This document shows positions 12,501 through 22,413 of a DNA stretch of 64,000 nucleotides, piece after piece. The DNA is taken from NCBI GenBank assembly GCA_900618795.1, contig UYJD01000002.1, forward strand, positions 186,001 through 250,000, in the 5' to 3' direction. Both the position numbers and the translations under genes were made by a program. How positions within the stretch are numbered: the stretch's first letter is position 1; each line of letters starts with the position of its first letter. A model generated the notes under the pieces. That model saw nothing but the letters and a program-made list of their open reading frames with translations, made no database searches and was not told where the DNA came from. This DNA comes from Cyanodermella asteris. Lineage: Eukaryota; Ascomycota; Lecanoromycetes; Ostropales; Stictidaceae.

Positions 12501-12828
12501 TGAAATCGATGTGGCCGGGCGAGTCGATCAAATTGATGAGGTAGTCCTTCTGGACAAGGGCCGCTTCTCGGTCTACTCTCCTGGCCATGCTGAAGCAGAG
12601 AGATATTGCGGATGATTCCATCGTAATGCCTCGAAGCTGTTCGTCCGGTCGCGAGTCGAGGTAGCGTATCTTTCCGGCCATTTTTGGTGAAATGATCCCG
12701 TTAGTAGCGATGAGGGCGTCTGTGAGAGATGTCTTGCCGTGGTCAACGTGTGCCAATATGCAAATGTTCCGGACATCGTCAGCGTTCCGCTGGAGCGCGA
12801 CCAGCTTCTCTGGAGAGACTACAGGCAT
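9523..12828 (-). CDS. RIA1: Elongation factor-like GTPase 1 (Ria1/EFL1), 60S maturation
   Basis: EF-2-like cytoplasmic GTPase that, with Sdo1/SBDS, releases Tif6/eIF6 from pre-60S subunits. The open frame reaches 12858, but the family N-terminus MPVVSPEKLVALQRNADDVR starts at the internal ATG at 12828, giving 1101 aa. GTPase motifs: G1 AHVDHGKT (residues 26-33), G2 GITMESSA, G3 DSPGHIDFSSEV, G4 NKMD. An acidic insertion follows the G domain (about 215-260), typical of EFL1 and absent from EF-2. Domain II, III, IV and V segments are recognisable (CEIQPGEPIVPYRETI; domain V LLAMYTCEIQASPEILGRVY). No intron is needed. The C-terminal basic tail (KRKGLLVMGGKKEGAEKART) is usual in fungi. Confidence 0.95.
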   Translation of the reverse strand: MPVVSPEKLVALQRNADDVRNICILAHVDHGKTSLTDALIATNGIISPKMAGKIRYLDSRPDEQLRGITMESSAISLCFSMARRVDREAALVQKDYLINLIDSPGHIDFSSEVSTASRLCDGAVVLVDAVEGVCSQTVTVLRQTWIERLKPILVINKMDRLVTELKMSPAEAYVHLKRLLEQVNAVIGSFFQGERMEEDLQWREKMEARVSAAAANPREETRSEIDTESIGDSEAYEEKDDEHLYFAPENNNVIFSSAFDGWAFSVGQFAALYEKKLGIKRSILQKCLWGDFYLDPKTKRVLGSKHLKGRSLKPMFVQLVLENIWAVYEATMGGDHGKGDPTLLEKITKALSIKLPPHVTRSRDPRALMTAVFAAWLPLSTALLVTVIDKLPSPPAAQATRMPTLISQSPGAEHVAEEVKKSMTNFKTSRQDPIVAFVSKIVSIPASELPQNKRKTGSTLTPEEARDLARKKRAEIAKAQAEAAERANGVNGLANVLSEASIGEDEEEQVEPDNPEEPEHLVGFARLYSGTLNVGDSIWVLPPKFNPSDPHRAPEPKKVTVTALYLLMGRSLEALESVPAGVVFGIGGLDGAVLKSGTLCSQLEGSINLAGVAMGADPIVRVALEPVNPYDLDKMINGMKLLEQSDPCAVYEQLDSGEHVILTAGELHLERCLKDLQERFARCEIQPGEPIVPYRETIVSAAEMAEPKNKDLPRGTAIGATTSKQVSVRLRVRPLPAPVTQYLIDNHDAIRHFYAKQKAEEEASRAKDVKRSADDSSDEEQPNSKPVDIENIDNGMPAGVDLSLEDLRKGMKDSLNDAGLNRETKAMWTAAIDNITAFGPRRTGPNLLIDSTQSHIFGRFLDADTIGAEQDDDGSNTVNGKRTVRPNDFVDRITYAFQLATSQGPLCHEPVQGIAVFLQEVNVTRDDDDKPAATESLSRLTGEVIKTVRSLIHTGFGDWSSRILLAMYTCEIQASPEILGRVYPTITRRRGRILSEELKEGTPFFTITAVLPVATSFGFGDDIRKKTSGGAQPQLRFAGFEMLDEDPLWVPFTEEELEDLGEKADRENVAKGFVDGVRKRKGLLVMGGKKEGAEKARTLKR

Positions 12829-13472
12829 ACTGAAGAGGACTTGTAACAGATGAAACACTAACGCCGCGAGACAAAGTTGGGGGTATCTCAGGAAAAATGG
12901 TCGTAGCTGCGGGGCCGCAGGTTCAAAAGTGTGTCGAAATCGAAGCCCGATTTATGATTCGAGATGAGCACAAATGACAGTAGCCTGGAAATGTTCTCAA
13001 GCTCAAGGATCGTGTCTGTGCTGTGTGGCGCAGTAGGTGTTTATGAGTAAAGGGTGCGAAATAGTCCGCGGCTGTGAAAAGTAAAGTGTCGGCCCCACTT
13101 GAGTCATGCAGCGTCACCAGTTGGTCTATTTCACAACCGCTGCGTTGAATCTGAAGCTCAACCGAACCAGCTGATCCTTGTCTATGACTCTCAAGAATGC
13201 TTTGCTCAAACAGGAATCGTCTCGTATGTATACTTGGGTGATGCTGAGGCTGTGCTTGGAGACTAGCCAGTGTCGGGATCTCCGCCGCACCAAATTGACG
13301 CCACAATATCGAACATCTATGTCACCGGCTGCAAGATCTGCTTAGGCCGGCTGATTCTCGTCTAAATTAGGGCCCATGCCTGCACGGAATGATAAGATAT
13401 AAAGATAAATGAAATTATGATCTATACTAAAGCTCGAGCTAACAGTGAGGGGTATAGTACTCTGCCGGCCGC
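12829..13472. other. Intergenic: RIA1 upstream region / MED5 downstream region
   Basis: About 640 nt upstream of the RIA1 start. A 127-codon minus-strand frame spans 12923-13306, but it is rich in His, Ser, Gln and Arg with no domain-like core, and I do not support it as a gene. Presumed RIA1 promoter plus the MED5 3' UTR. Confidence 0.5.
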
Positions 13473-16400
13473 TCACGACATCTGGCTAAATATGTCGTCA
13501 AAGTTCTGCGAGTCTCCTACGCCAATATCCAGATCTTGCAAGAAATCCTGGAATCCCATGTCTTGAATGTCGTGCATGTCGCCCATAGCAACCAGCCCTG
13601 ACATATCGCCGCCAAGGCTTTGCTGCTGGGACTGACTACCTTCGTCGGCCTTTGTTGCCTCGGCAAGCCCGGCCATCAGGCCCTCAGCGTCCTGCAAGGG
13701 CATATTCTTCATGTCCATGGACGCGGTGGCAGCTGCGTTGGTGGCATCCAGCGCAGCGTTCTGAGCGCTACTGTCGGCCATGGCCACATCGAGAGAAATG
13801 ATGGCTGGAGGTTGCTCGATGGGCCTGGTGCAGTGGTCTTCAACACGGCGGTGAAGCCGCATGATGAAAGTGGAACGCGCCGAGCTGTCTTTGGTCCCTG
13901 CGCGGCCTTGCATCTCCTTGTTGGCAAACGCTAGGGCGTCCTTCAAGGAAGTTTTGGCGTCGCTGGCTGTCAACGTGCTGGCAACAATCAGCCCTGTCAG
14001 TATGTCCAATGCTTGATCAGTAGCTTTCGGGTTTGTGGCTGCCCTCGATGCCTGCTCGATGATGATCTCAAGCGTCTTGATTGCACCGAGGCAACCGGTC
14101 GCGAAGACAGTTAGGCGGTGATTGTATGCTTGCTTGTCAGGCGCAGTCTTTCCAGGCGCGTTCCACTTGAGCAAGTTGTCAATAGAACTCGCCAAAGTGA
14201 CAGCGACACCACCAGTAGTACCCCTGGCTTCACCCTTCGTGGCACACCACTCGTCCACAAGTTGCCGAGTTGCGCCTAGGGTGAATGGTTTCTGGACAAG
14301 GTTCTTTACAGCATTCACTAGTTGTGGGACATCTCGTCTGGTCTTTTGTGTGCTTTGAATGTGTGTTAATGCCTGCGACAGTGGCCTTGCAGAAATGAAC
14401 AGCACTGCTTGATGAAGGGGAGCTGCTTCAGCCGATATCTTTGGTGGTTTGATCAGCCTCAGAAGAAGGGGCATAAGGAAATCAATCTGTGCGGCGTCTC
14501 CAGGGAGGCTTGAAAGCCGTGTTGCCAACAAAGTGAAGAAAATAACCAGTGAAGGCAGCAGGAATGGTTCCAGTAGGTACTCCACCCCCGAAATGGCCGT
14601 GTCGATGCCCAGAACGCCGGTCTGAGTGGCGGTCATGATCTGATCAGCCAGAGTGGCTGCGAGGCGGTAGAACTCGTTCGGCGGGCATTTGGACATCAGT
14701 TCGTCTGCCAGTCCATTGCCCTCAAACAAGCCTTTCACCCAACCAGTGAGGTGTTTGCGCTCGGCGTCGGTGATATCCTTGGCGTGCTTCGGAACTGTAC
14801 CGCTTTGTAAATAGTGCCGAAGAAAAGAGTCTGAAGACAACGATCCGAGTGAGGATACTGGCAGGTCGTATCTGTATTGGCACATCCACACGAATAGAAG
14901 AATGCTTCCGAATTCATCGTAGACCATCATCTGTTCTCCTTGATCATCTTGTGTCTGCCAGCGATCCAGCAATTGACAGAGAGGCTGTAGTAACGACCGG
15001 GTATCGACGAACAGAAGCATGATGTTTATGTGGTGTGGCTTCTTCAGAAATGCATGACAGAGCATCTTCAACGTCATGGTCTCCCGGCTTGCACAGAGAG
15101 TGTGCATAATTTCCAGCAGTGCGCGCGCGATGGGACCCGCATTGCCCTCTTGCAAGTTGAGCTCCCCGACCAGTTCTTCAATCCGCTTTGTGTCGGCCTG
15201 GCACTCCTGAACGAGGCTTGTCTTCTCAAAACGAGTCTTTGGCGGACGTTGTGTTGGTGGATAGCCGAGCAGCCTTTGGACTGCATCCTCCTGAATGAAC
15301 CCGAAAAGCGCGCAAGCCAGTAGAAATCGCTGCTTCGGGCATGCTTCGGATCCAGGCTGTAGAACAGTCGTGTTGCGATAGCATTCGTCGATTCTCTTGA
15401 TTGCAATGGTAACGCACTCGCCGACGGACTTGCCACCGGACTGGAATGTCGCATGCTGGGACAATTGCTCCAAGATGGAGGGCACCTTGTTTGTGATGAA
15501 CGACTTGTGTATTATCGTTACCTCAAGAGGCTCCTTCCTCTCCATCGCGCCAGCCAATACATCGAAGCTAGCGGTGACCAGATCGATTGCCATTGACGAG
15601 ATGTCGTCGTGGTATCTCACGTCCAGGAATACTTGCAATCCAGTGTCATCCAGCTTGGGTGCTGCAGTTAGGGCTGCTGTGAGATATGCATACAACGATG
15701 CTCTCGTCGGGCTAATTGGCGTATCAAGCTGTGGTACTTGCGTGAATGACATGGCATCTGCAGCCGCCACGGCTACCTCCTCGACCGCGTCGTCCATGCC
15801 ATCCTGCAGTTTCGATTGTTGTTGCAGAAGCGTGAGCGAAGTTGCCGTGGGGCTTCCCGATGCTGTGAGAACTTCGATAAACGTCGGCACAACTTTACTG
15901 AACAAGTCCTTGAGTACAGTGGGAGGCTTTCCACCACGCTGTGTGAGGACGCCCGTCATTGATAGATCGTTAACGTGGGCAACAAGGAAATTGGCAATGG
16001 CCTCACCGAGGTCGAGAGCCGTGCCTGCGAGCATGCCTCCGCGAGCTAATGCAGTTCCAGAAAAGAGGCCGATGAGTTTGAACAAACTGATGGACATCTG
16101 AGGACTTGGTGCTTTGCTCGTGCGCTTGTTCTGTATCCTGTATAAGGTGGTGCTCGTCATTCGCACCAACACCACAAGTTCTGCGACCTCACCACGTCCA
16201 GTAGCATCACCTGCCGTATCAAATATTCCAGCAAGGTGCTTAGTGATCACGTCGAAAACGGTAGTCTCCTTGATCAGCTTCAGGCCTCGGAGAATATCCA
16301 GATAACGTAGCATGCGTGCCGAGACGGCCAGTTGGATCCCGATCTGTCGTGACCATGCCTCAAAAAGATCCATAGAGCTGACCGGTGCCCTCATGAAGAC

Positions 16401-16532
16401 GCGCCTAGCCTCGGCTTCGAACTTGTGGTAGTCCAGGGCCTGTCGCCAGCATGTTCGAAAGAAGGTAGACCAAATGTCGATGTTGCGCTGGCGATGATTG
16501 CGATTGGCCAGATTGGCCATATTCTGGACCAT
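13473..16532 (-). CDS. NUT1: Mediator tail subunit 5 (Med5/Nut1)
   Basis: 1019-residue intronless protein. The fungal Med5 signature is at the N-terminus (WSTFFRTCWRQALDYHKFE) followed by a long alpha-helical repeat-like body. The acidic C-terminus (MGFQDFLQDLDIG, NFDDIFSQMS) is a usual fungal Med5 ending. Med5 belongs to the tail module of Mediator in the nucleus and helps transmit activator and repressor signals to Pol II. Two close in-frame ATGs (MVQNMANL) make the exact start uncertain by four residues. Divergent from the polyketide synthase gene; the 816-nt gap probably holds both promoters. Confidence 0.88.
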   Translation of the reverse strand: MVQNMANLANRNHRQRNIDIWSTFFRTCWRQALDYHKFEAEARRVFMRAPVSSMDLFEAWSRQIGIQLAVSARMLRYLDILRGLKLIKETTVFDVITKHLAGIFDTAGDATGRGEVAELVVLVRMTSTTLYRIQNKRTSKAPSPQMSISLFKLIGLFSGTALARGGMLAGTALDLGEAIANFLVAHVNDLSMTGVLTQRGGKPPTVLKDLFSKVVPTFIEVLTASGSPTATSLTLLQQQSKLQDGMDDAVEEVAVAAADAMSFTQVPQLDTPISPTRASLYAYLTAALTAAPKLDDTGLQVFLDVRYHDDISSMAIDLVTASFDVLAGAMERKEPLEVTIIHKSFITNKVPSILEQLSQHATFQSGGKSVGECVTIAIKRIDECYRNTTVLQPGSEACPKQRFLLACALFGFIQEDAVQRLLGYPPTQRPPKTRFEKTSLVQECQADTKRIEELVGELNLQEGNAGPIARALLEIMHTLCASRETMTLKMLCHAFLKKPHHINIMLLFVDTRSLLQPLCQLLDRWQTQDDQGEQMMVYDEFGSILLFVWMCQYRYDLPVSSLGSLSSDSFLRHYLQSGTVPKHAKDITDAERKHLTGWVKGLFEGNGLADELMSKCPPNEFYRLAATLADQIMTATQTGVLGIDTAISGVEYLLEPFLLPSLVIFFTLLATRLSSLPGDAAQIDFLMPLLLRLIKPPKISAEAAPLHQAVLFISARPLSQALTHIQSTQKTRRDVPQLVNAVKNLVQKPFTLGATRQLVDEWCATKGEARGTTGGVAVTLASSIDNLLKWNAPGKTAPDKQAYNHRLTVFATGCLGAIKTLEIIIEQASRAATNPKATDQALDILTGLIVASTLTASDAKTSLKDALAFANKEMQGRAGTKDSSARSTFIMRLHRRVEDHCTRPIEQPPAIISLDVAMADSSAQNAALDATNAAATASMDMKNMPLQDAEGLMAGLAEATKADEGSQSQQQSLGGDMSGLVAMGDMHDIQDMGFQDFLQDLDIGVGDSQNFDDIFSQMS

Positions 16533-17348
16533 TGTGAAAGATCAAGTTCTGTGAATTGAGAGCGTATGACTTCTTGTGCCGTCAAGGTCAATTAGGTACG
16601 TGATGTTCAAAGTGATATGGCTGCGTGAATCAAGGGTGGTTAAAATAAAACAATCAAGACGACTCCGATTCAGTGGATTGTAGCACCAGTATTCCGGCCC
16701 GTGAACCATGGCCCGGACTCGAGCAAAACCGCAACGCCAGGCTAGACAGTCATCGCAGAGGCGGGTGTGAATGAAAGAGAGTGCAACGACAGAAGATGGC
16801 AGGCCGGATGCAAAGTCCGTGGCGCCAAGCCTCGAGAATTGGCTCGAGCGCGGCTGGACGTCTGGAGCCGCATTTGGCATTTCAGCCTCGCACACTTACA
16901 ATCAACCATCCCTGCTAACGCCCATCCTACTCTGCCTTAGCACCATCAATGCGGCTTGCTGCATCATTACTGTTCCCCCATTCTGATGCATGCCGGTCAC
17001 AGCTCCGATAACGAGTCTGTGACGTGCAGTGGTGACGTGAACGCGGCATGATCCCTGCACGCTCCCGACTCGTGCTTGTTCTCCTCGTGGCGATACCATA
17101 AGGATACAAGATAGACTATCTGATGATATCGTGTTAGCATTTGCGAAAAGAATTGGCGCACTTTCGTCTCCTTGTTTATTGGACGAACTCCGTCCATTGT
17201 CCTTTATCAGCTGACGGTCACTTTATGGCGCTCATCGCTCCAGCCGTCTCCGTGCCGCTTTCCGACACCTCTTCTTTGTCAAGCATCTGTACCTAGACTT
17301 GCTACCACACTTATCACTTTCATCCTTGACCCATCAAAGACTGGCATC
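16533..17348. promoter_or_regulatory. Divergent promoter region between MED5 and the type III PKS
   Basis: No supported gene. Overlapping short frames lack motifs. A CT-rich stretch lies near 17235-17340 just upstream of the PKS start, as often seen in fungal 5' leaders. Confidence 0.45.
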
Positions 17349-18666
17349 ATGATAGCCCCTGTTTCAGCTCATTCGACGGGTCCAGCATTCGACGACAACC
17401 TCGGTCTCTCCATCGTGGGTATCGGCGTTGAATATCCACCTTTCAGGGTGGGTCCCGAAGCTGTCGAGACGCTTGCAACACGTTACTATCCCAAGTCTCC
17501 GGCGTACGACTACATGCCTGTCTAAGTGACTTGATCAGAAGCTGACAAAATGTGGTTGTTTCAGCATAGACAAGGTTCTCCAAATCAACCGTTACACTGG
17601 CATCGAAACACGGGCGGCAGTCGGCACGGTAGACCACCCTTTGGTCAACCAACCCGAGCCACCTTCGATAAGACAGCTCAACATTCATTTCATGGATTAT
17701 GGCGTCAAGCTGTCAATCGCTGCAAGCCGGAAAGCTCTGTCTGAATGGGGTGGTGATGTTGCCGACATAACGCACGTCGTATCTACGACTTGTACCAACA
17801 GCGCTAACCCCGGATTCGACTATTACGTTTGCAAGGATATGGGTCTTGACAGACATGTGGAAAAGGTCCTACTGCACGGTATTGGATGCAGTGGTGGCAT
17901 GGCAGCAATACGAACGGCATGCAATATTGCTCTTGGCTGCACGTTCATGAAACGCCCGGCACGCATTTTGGTTGTAGCATGTGAGATCTGTACGCTTCTC
18001 GTGCGAAGCGAACTCGAGTCGGTGTCTCAAGACCAGGAGACGAGGATAGGATGTTGTCTGTTCAGCGACTGCGCCAGCGCGTGCATTGTGTCCAACAACG
18101 TTGGCGAGAAGTCCGAGCCAGTCTTTGATATACTCGGCTGGAAACACGAAGTTATTGCGGACTCAGACAAGGACCTTGGATTCGATGTTGACCCTCTAGG
18201 ATGGAAAGTCATTCTCACGCCAAGAGTGCCTCGTCTCGCCGTCGAAAGTGTCCAGCCCGCATTCTACGACATGGTGAGATCCATGCCGACAGGCTTTCAC
18301 GTGTCAGAGAGTGATCCAGGCCCGGCAGATTTCGACTGGGCTTTGCATCCCGGTGGCTCGACAATTATTGACGGCATCCACCAAGCTCTCGACTTGTCCG
18401 ACGAAGCGCTAATGGCATCCATGCTTGTATACACGGAATGCGGCAACAGCTCGAGCGCAACTATCATGAGCGTCATGGACAAATTGAGGCGGCAACAGGA
18501 TGGCAAGGAAGATGTGGTTGCCTGCGCATTTGGACCTGGAATTCTTGTTGAGATGATGCTTATGAAGAGACGAAACTTTCCAGGCAGGGCTCGCCCTGAT
18601 CGCATCGGTCAGAATGGTCAGAATGGTCAGAACCACGTTCGTGATGGTGAAGCATCGCGAAGCTGA
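17349..18666 (+). CDS. Type III polyketide synthase (chalcone synthase-like)
   Basis: Two exons, 17349-17503 and 17565-18666, with a 61-nt phase-2 intron (GTACGA donor, GCTGAC branch, TTTCAG acceptor) that gives PKSPA-IDKVLQINRYTGIETR across the junction. Product 418 aa. The catalytic triad is complete: Cys160 (GIGCSGGMA), His313 (WALHPGGS), Asn346 (TECGNSSSA). The homodimeric enzyme extends a CoA starter with malonyl-CoA in the cytosol; fungal members usually make alkylpyrones or alkylresorcinols. Gatekeeping residues cannot be judged by eye, so the product is unknown. The C-terminal tail carries three 9-nt repeats coding NGQ. No tailoring enzyme is adjacent: neighbours are Mediator and a transporter gene, so it looks like a stand-alone synthase. 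Confidence 0.93.
18605..18632 (+). repeat. Triplicated 9-nt unit (GGTCAGAAT) in the PKS tail
   Basis: Three near-perfect GGTCAGAAT units encode NGQNGQNGQ in a hydrophilic extension after the conserved fold. Copy number is likely variable between strains. Confidence 0.8.
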
Positions 18667-18991
18667 CGAATGCTGGGATGATTATACTTTGAGAAGAGGT
18701 TTTGCCATTGCCTGCCTAAGAAAACAGCAATGGGCTTTCGTCAATCAATCATACCGTTCCTTGCGCGATTCGCTTGTGCGGCAATATGCAACCAGGCGAG
18801 CTTTTACCTTTTTCTTGTCCTAGCTCAGGCTTCATGTGGCTATTGCACTCCTCTTGCTTGAATCCGTTTGTCCTTCGTCTATTGGACTGCCACGCCGGCG
18901 CGCGTGTGTTCTTGCCAGCTATTACATTACTTTTGTAAACCCTGCAACACCTCATCCGTACCGTCTGCATCATTAAACGTGATCAAAGCAC
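18667..18991. other. Convergent 3' region, PKS and PNS1
   Basis: 325 nt between two stop codons facing each other. Nothing beyond presumed 3' UTRs seen. Confidence 0.5.
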
Positions 18992-20829
18992 TCAAGCATG
19001 GATAGCCTGCTGCACATGCGGGTAAACCCTGATCAGCTCCTGATATAGGTCGGAGTGCTTCTCGACCATGACCTGCGGGTCGAAAGCCGCGGCAACAAAG
19101 ATGGTATCGATACCACTCGACAAGGGCGTCGTGAAGATCTGGCAGATCTGCAGGCCGATCACGAAGGCGAAAGCTACGACCACGGGCGTGAATTCGCCGT
19201 TGGTATTGTAGCCGGGACGGGTGAAGACCAGGTAGAGGTAGGCGAGCAGGGCGCAAGCGTAGCCGACGAAAGTGGCGCCCATGGTGAAGACGGGGCCGAT
19301 GAGACATTCGTTGACCAGGGCGTCGATGCCGCGGTCTCTGATCAGTGACCAGGTGGATTTGGCCGCGTTGATGTAGGATTTGCCGTAGAGGGCTATGTAA
19401 GAGAAGGCGTAGCGGTTGATGAATTGTACGGCCCAGTCTAGGAGACCGATGAGGCAGCCCAGAATGGCGAAGGCGCAGGACGCGGCGATGTTGCCGGAGT
19501 TTGCTTCGCTTCGTTGAGCTATCGAGCAGGCTTGGCGGAGCATGTTGATCAGAGCCACGAGGAGGCTGCCGAAGCTGATTGAGCCGAAGCTGTAGGTCAA
19601 GGCACGGCGGGCTGCGCCACGAGTCGGGCCCTTGGGCATCCTGTCGGGGCAAAAGTACCAGCTTCCGTAGACTCCGGAAATGGTTGTATGAATGGTGTTC
19701 TTCAGCCATTCGGTGATCCAGTAGCCAGCGAAGGTGATGAATACAATCAGCCCAATGACCTTGGCACTTGAACATCCTCCCACCCCTTGGCCACACGCGG
19801 GGTTTGATCCTGGTTCATACTTGACGTAAACAGCAACAAGGGTGGCTGAGAACCAAGCTCCGAATGCAGTGGCGAGAATACCTCCAATCAGCGAGACGAT
19901 GTAGACGTGACCAACCTTCTTCGAGACGTCGACACTGTATCATGTCAGCGCACAGTATTCTCTACCGATCGATTTGTCGCTTTCTTACCTTGTTCTGAGC
20001 ATCAGCGCACTAAATGGAATGCGCGGTATCCAGCTGACGAAGCAGATGATGGTGAAGATGGAGAAAATGAGAAAGACGATGCCTCCAGAGTAGTATTTCC
20101 TGGCCAGCATGTAGATCGCAGTGACGAAGCCGAAGACGATGTTCAGGATTCCTGTTATCCAGATGAATGTCTTTGGGAAGGCTAAAAGGGGTCAGCCAAT
20201 ATTCCAGACAAGCTTGACTGTCCACATACTCCGAGCAGTCCAAACGTATGAATAGCTGAACACAAAAGCGCACGCCAGGCAGAAGACGAACAGGATCAGG
20301 GTGTTCGTGTCGAGACCGAATTCGTTCCTGCTATCGTAAATACTTCCGCCGTTGAAGCCTTTCGTCTTGGCTGGAAACAGTCAGTGACGTTGTCCAATGC
20401 ATTTTGCGCAACGGTCTCCCACGCACCGTATCCTTGAAGCGATATACCCGAGACGACAACATATCCAGCGAAGACGATCAGAAGGAGCAGACCAGCCCAG
20501 ATGTCATTCAGCTTGGGCTTTTCGATCTTGAAGGTCTGGTCATAGGTCGGAGGCTTCTCTCCGCCGTAGTCTGCCTGCGGTCCGTAGTTCTGACCATAGT
20601 TTGGCGGAGGTTGCGAATATTGTTGCGGTTGGGAATACTGCTGAGGCTGCGAATACTGCTGAGGCTGCGAATATTGCTGGGACTGCGAATATTGCTGAGT
20701 CTGACCGGAATGCGTACCAAAGCGCGCCGCGTACTCTGCATCGTCCTGCGGGCTCCTTTCGTTCATTCCAGACCCGCCAGTCTTCCCTTCTTCCTGCTGA
20801 TTATAGTAGTCTGCGGCTTGTCCAGCCAT
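18992..20829 (-). CDS. PNS1: Choline-transporter-like plasma-membrane protein (Pns1/CTL family)
   Basis: Four exons: 20829-20427, 20370-20230, 20181-19989 and 19934-18992; introns of 56, 48 and 54 nt each have good donors and CTGAC branch sites, and all phases agree, giving 559 aa. The N-terminal cytosolic tail is Gln/Tyr/Ser/Pro-rich with an imperfect QQYSQP repeat, then PPTYDQTFKIEKPKLNDIW leads into the first membrane helix (AGLLLLIVFAGYVVV). About ten hydrophobic segments follow, including the family-typical KGFNGG region after helix 1 and GSISFGSLLVALINMLR. The CTL/SLC44 family is named for choline transport, but yeast Pns1 has no settled substrate, so transport of choline is inference. 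Confidence 0.93.
20624..20700 (-). repeat. 18-nt minisatellite coding QQYSQP in PNS1
   Basis: An 18-nt unit (plus strand GCGAATACTGCTGAGGCT and variants) recurs about four to five times in tandem and encodes QQYSQP/QQYSQS in the cytosolic tail. It is a likely length polymorphism. Confidence 0.75.
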
Positions 20830-21648
20830 GACTGTGCCTAGTGCGTGCTCGTCTGCACCTGGATGAAGGCTTGTCGGTTTCTGCTGCGAAGTTTATGGTA
20901 GTCACCTAAGCGAACAGCGCGGACGAGATCCACGTCGTCGAGCGTGAACTTGGTGAAGGCCAAGCGGAAGACAGTAGAGTGGAAATGAGTTCGGGCAGTC
21001 GGCCGTTCATGTTTTGGAGAGCTGCGGGCGATTCGACGTCACGTTATGTCAATCCAGCTGTACTGTGGCTACGTGTGTACAAAGTTTCATGGCTAGCTCC
21101 AGGAACGGCGCCCGGTCTGCGATCTGCTAGGCCAGTTATGGGATCGGTCGAGATGATGACGAGATGTTTCGGTGGAAAGTGAAGGATCGATAAGTACCTT
21201 CCCAAAGGAGTCCATGTCGGCCTGTTTGGGCCCAAAACGGCCAAGGGTCTGTCAGTGAACTAAGCTTGCACCATCTCGGCTTTTAATCCCATGTCTCACC
21301 GCTGTAAATATTGAACAGTGGAATGCTGAATCACCGCTGTCTGCGTCATGGCGCACCAAGGTGGTGTGACAGAACGTGTGTAGGCTCTCTAGACAGTGCC
21401 TAACAAAACTACACATAAGGCTACTTTTGACAGAAGCAGCTCTTTGAGTAGATGGTGTCTTAGCTAGCTACCTACTCATGTGCTCGCAGAAGTATCGGTG
21501 TACGTAGGAATTCTGCCAGCCCACCTCGTCTTACCTTTGCGCGCCGCCGTCGGCTCAGATCTCACGACTTTCCCTCGACATACCACGCCCCGACCAACGT
21601 GTAAACACCAAATTCGTCCCTCGCTTAGGCTCAACTGAAGTCGTCTTC
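20830..21648. promoter_or_regulatory. Divergent promoter region, PNS1 and the EF-hand gene
   Basis: About 820 nt. Short frames only, none with domain features. No recognised site. Confidence 0.45.
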
Positions 21649-22341
21649 ATGGTTCGTACTCGTTTCATTCCCAGGTACGTTCGCTGACACCTCTAGCCTC
21701 CCAAGCGCCGCGCCCGCGTCGCACCACCAATACCCAAAGCGCCAACCCCCCGCGCGTCCAAGCTCGCCAAAGAAAACAACATCAACGGCGCGCAAGAGAA
21801 CGAAATCAAAGAAGCCTTCGCCCTATTCCAGTCTCCCGATAGCAGCTCCAAAGATGCCTTCATGCCGACTGCGTCCGTGCGACGCGCTCTCGCAGCTCTC
21901 AACTTGAGTACCGGCCCGTCCGAGTTGCGGGAGCTGTTAGATGCGGCGGATCCGGAGAATGAGGGAATTGTCAGTTACGAGGCATTTGTGGGAATTGCGG
22001 CGTTGCAGATGAATATGCAGACGAAAGAGGAAGAGGATGTGGATATGGAAGACGACGACGAGGCGGCGGGAGCCGGGAGCAGAGGGAAGGCGAAAGGAGG
22101 GAGAGGGCAAAAGGGGGAGGTTGAGCATGCCTTCCGCTTGTTCACGGGGGCGAAGAAGGGACAGGAGATGGAGGGGACGATGATCACAATGCCCATGTTG
22201 AGGAGAGTCGCTAAGGATCTGAAGGAGGACGTGAGCGATGAGATGCTGAGAAACATGCTGCGGGAGGCCAGTGGTGGGACCCAGGGAGTCAGTCTAGAAG
22301 ACTTCGAAGGCGTCATGAGGAGAGCCGGAGTCTTCAGATGA
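21649..22341 (+). CDS. Calmodulin-like EF-hand protein with degenerate loops
   Basis: The body of the frame runs from 21697 to 22341 and is in frame with a TAG directly before 21697, so it needs an upstream exon. The best model is a first exon of only the ATG (21649-21651), then a 45-nt intron (GTTCGT donor, GCTGAC branch, CTCTAG acceptor), giving MPPKRRARVAPP and 215 aa. EF-hand-type helices are visible (EIKEAFALFQ, LRELLDAADPENEGIVSYEAF, EVEHAFRLFTG), but the clearest loop, DPENEGIVSYEA, lacks the final acidic ligand, so calcium binding is doubtful. A long acidic/glycine linker separates the halves. It could be a centrin-, myosin-light-chain- or calmodulin-like scaffold; I cannot decide which. 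Confidence 0.75.
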
Positions 22342-22413
22342 GCTCCAGGAACAGCTACGGCCGTTCTTTGCTCAGGGGAACACGGTCTGCCACGCCGTGG
22401 CTTGTAGATGGTC

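Noticed and set aside
12923-13306. 127-codon minus-strand frame
   Set aside because: No domain-like core, lies in the RIA1 promoter and lacks supporting splice or start context.
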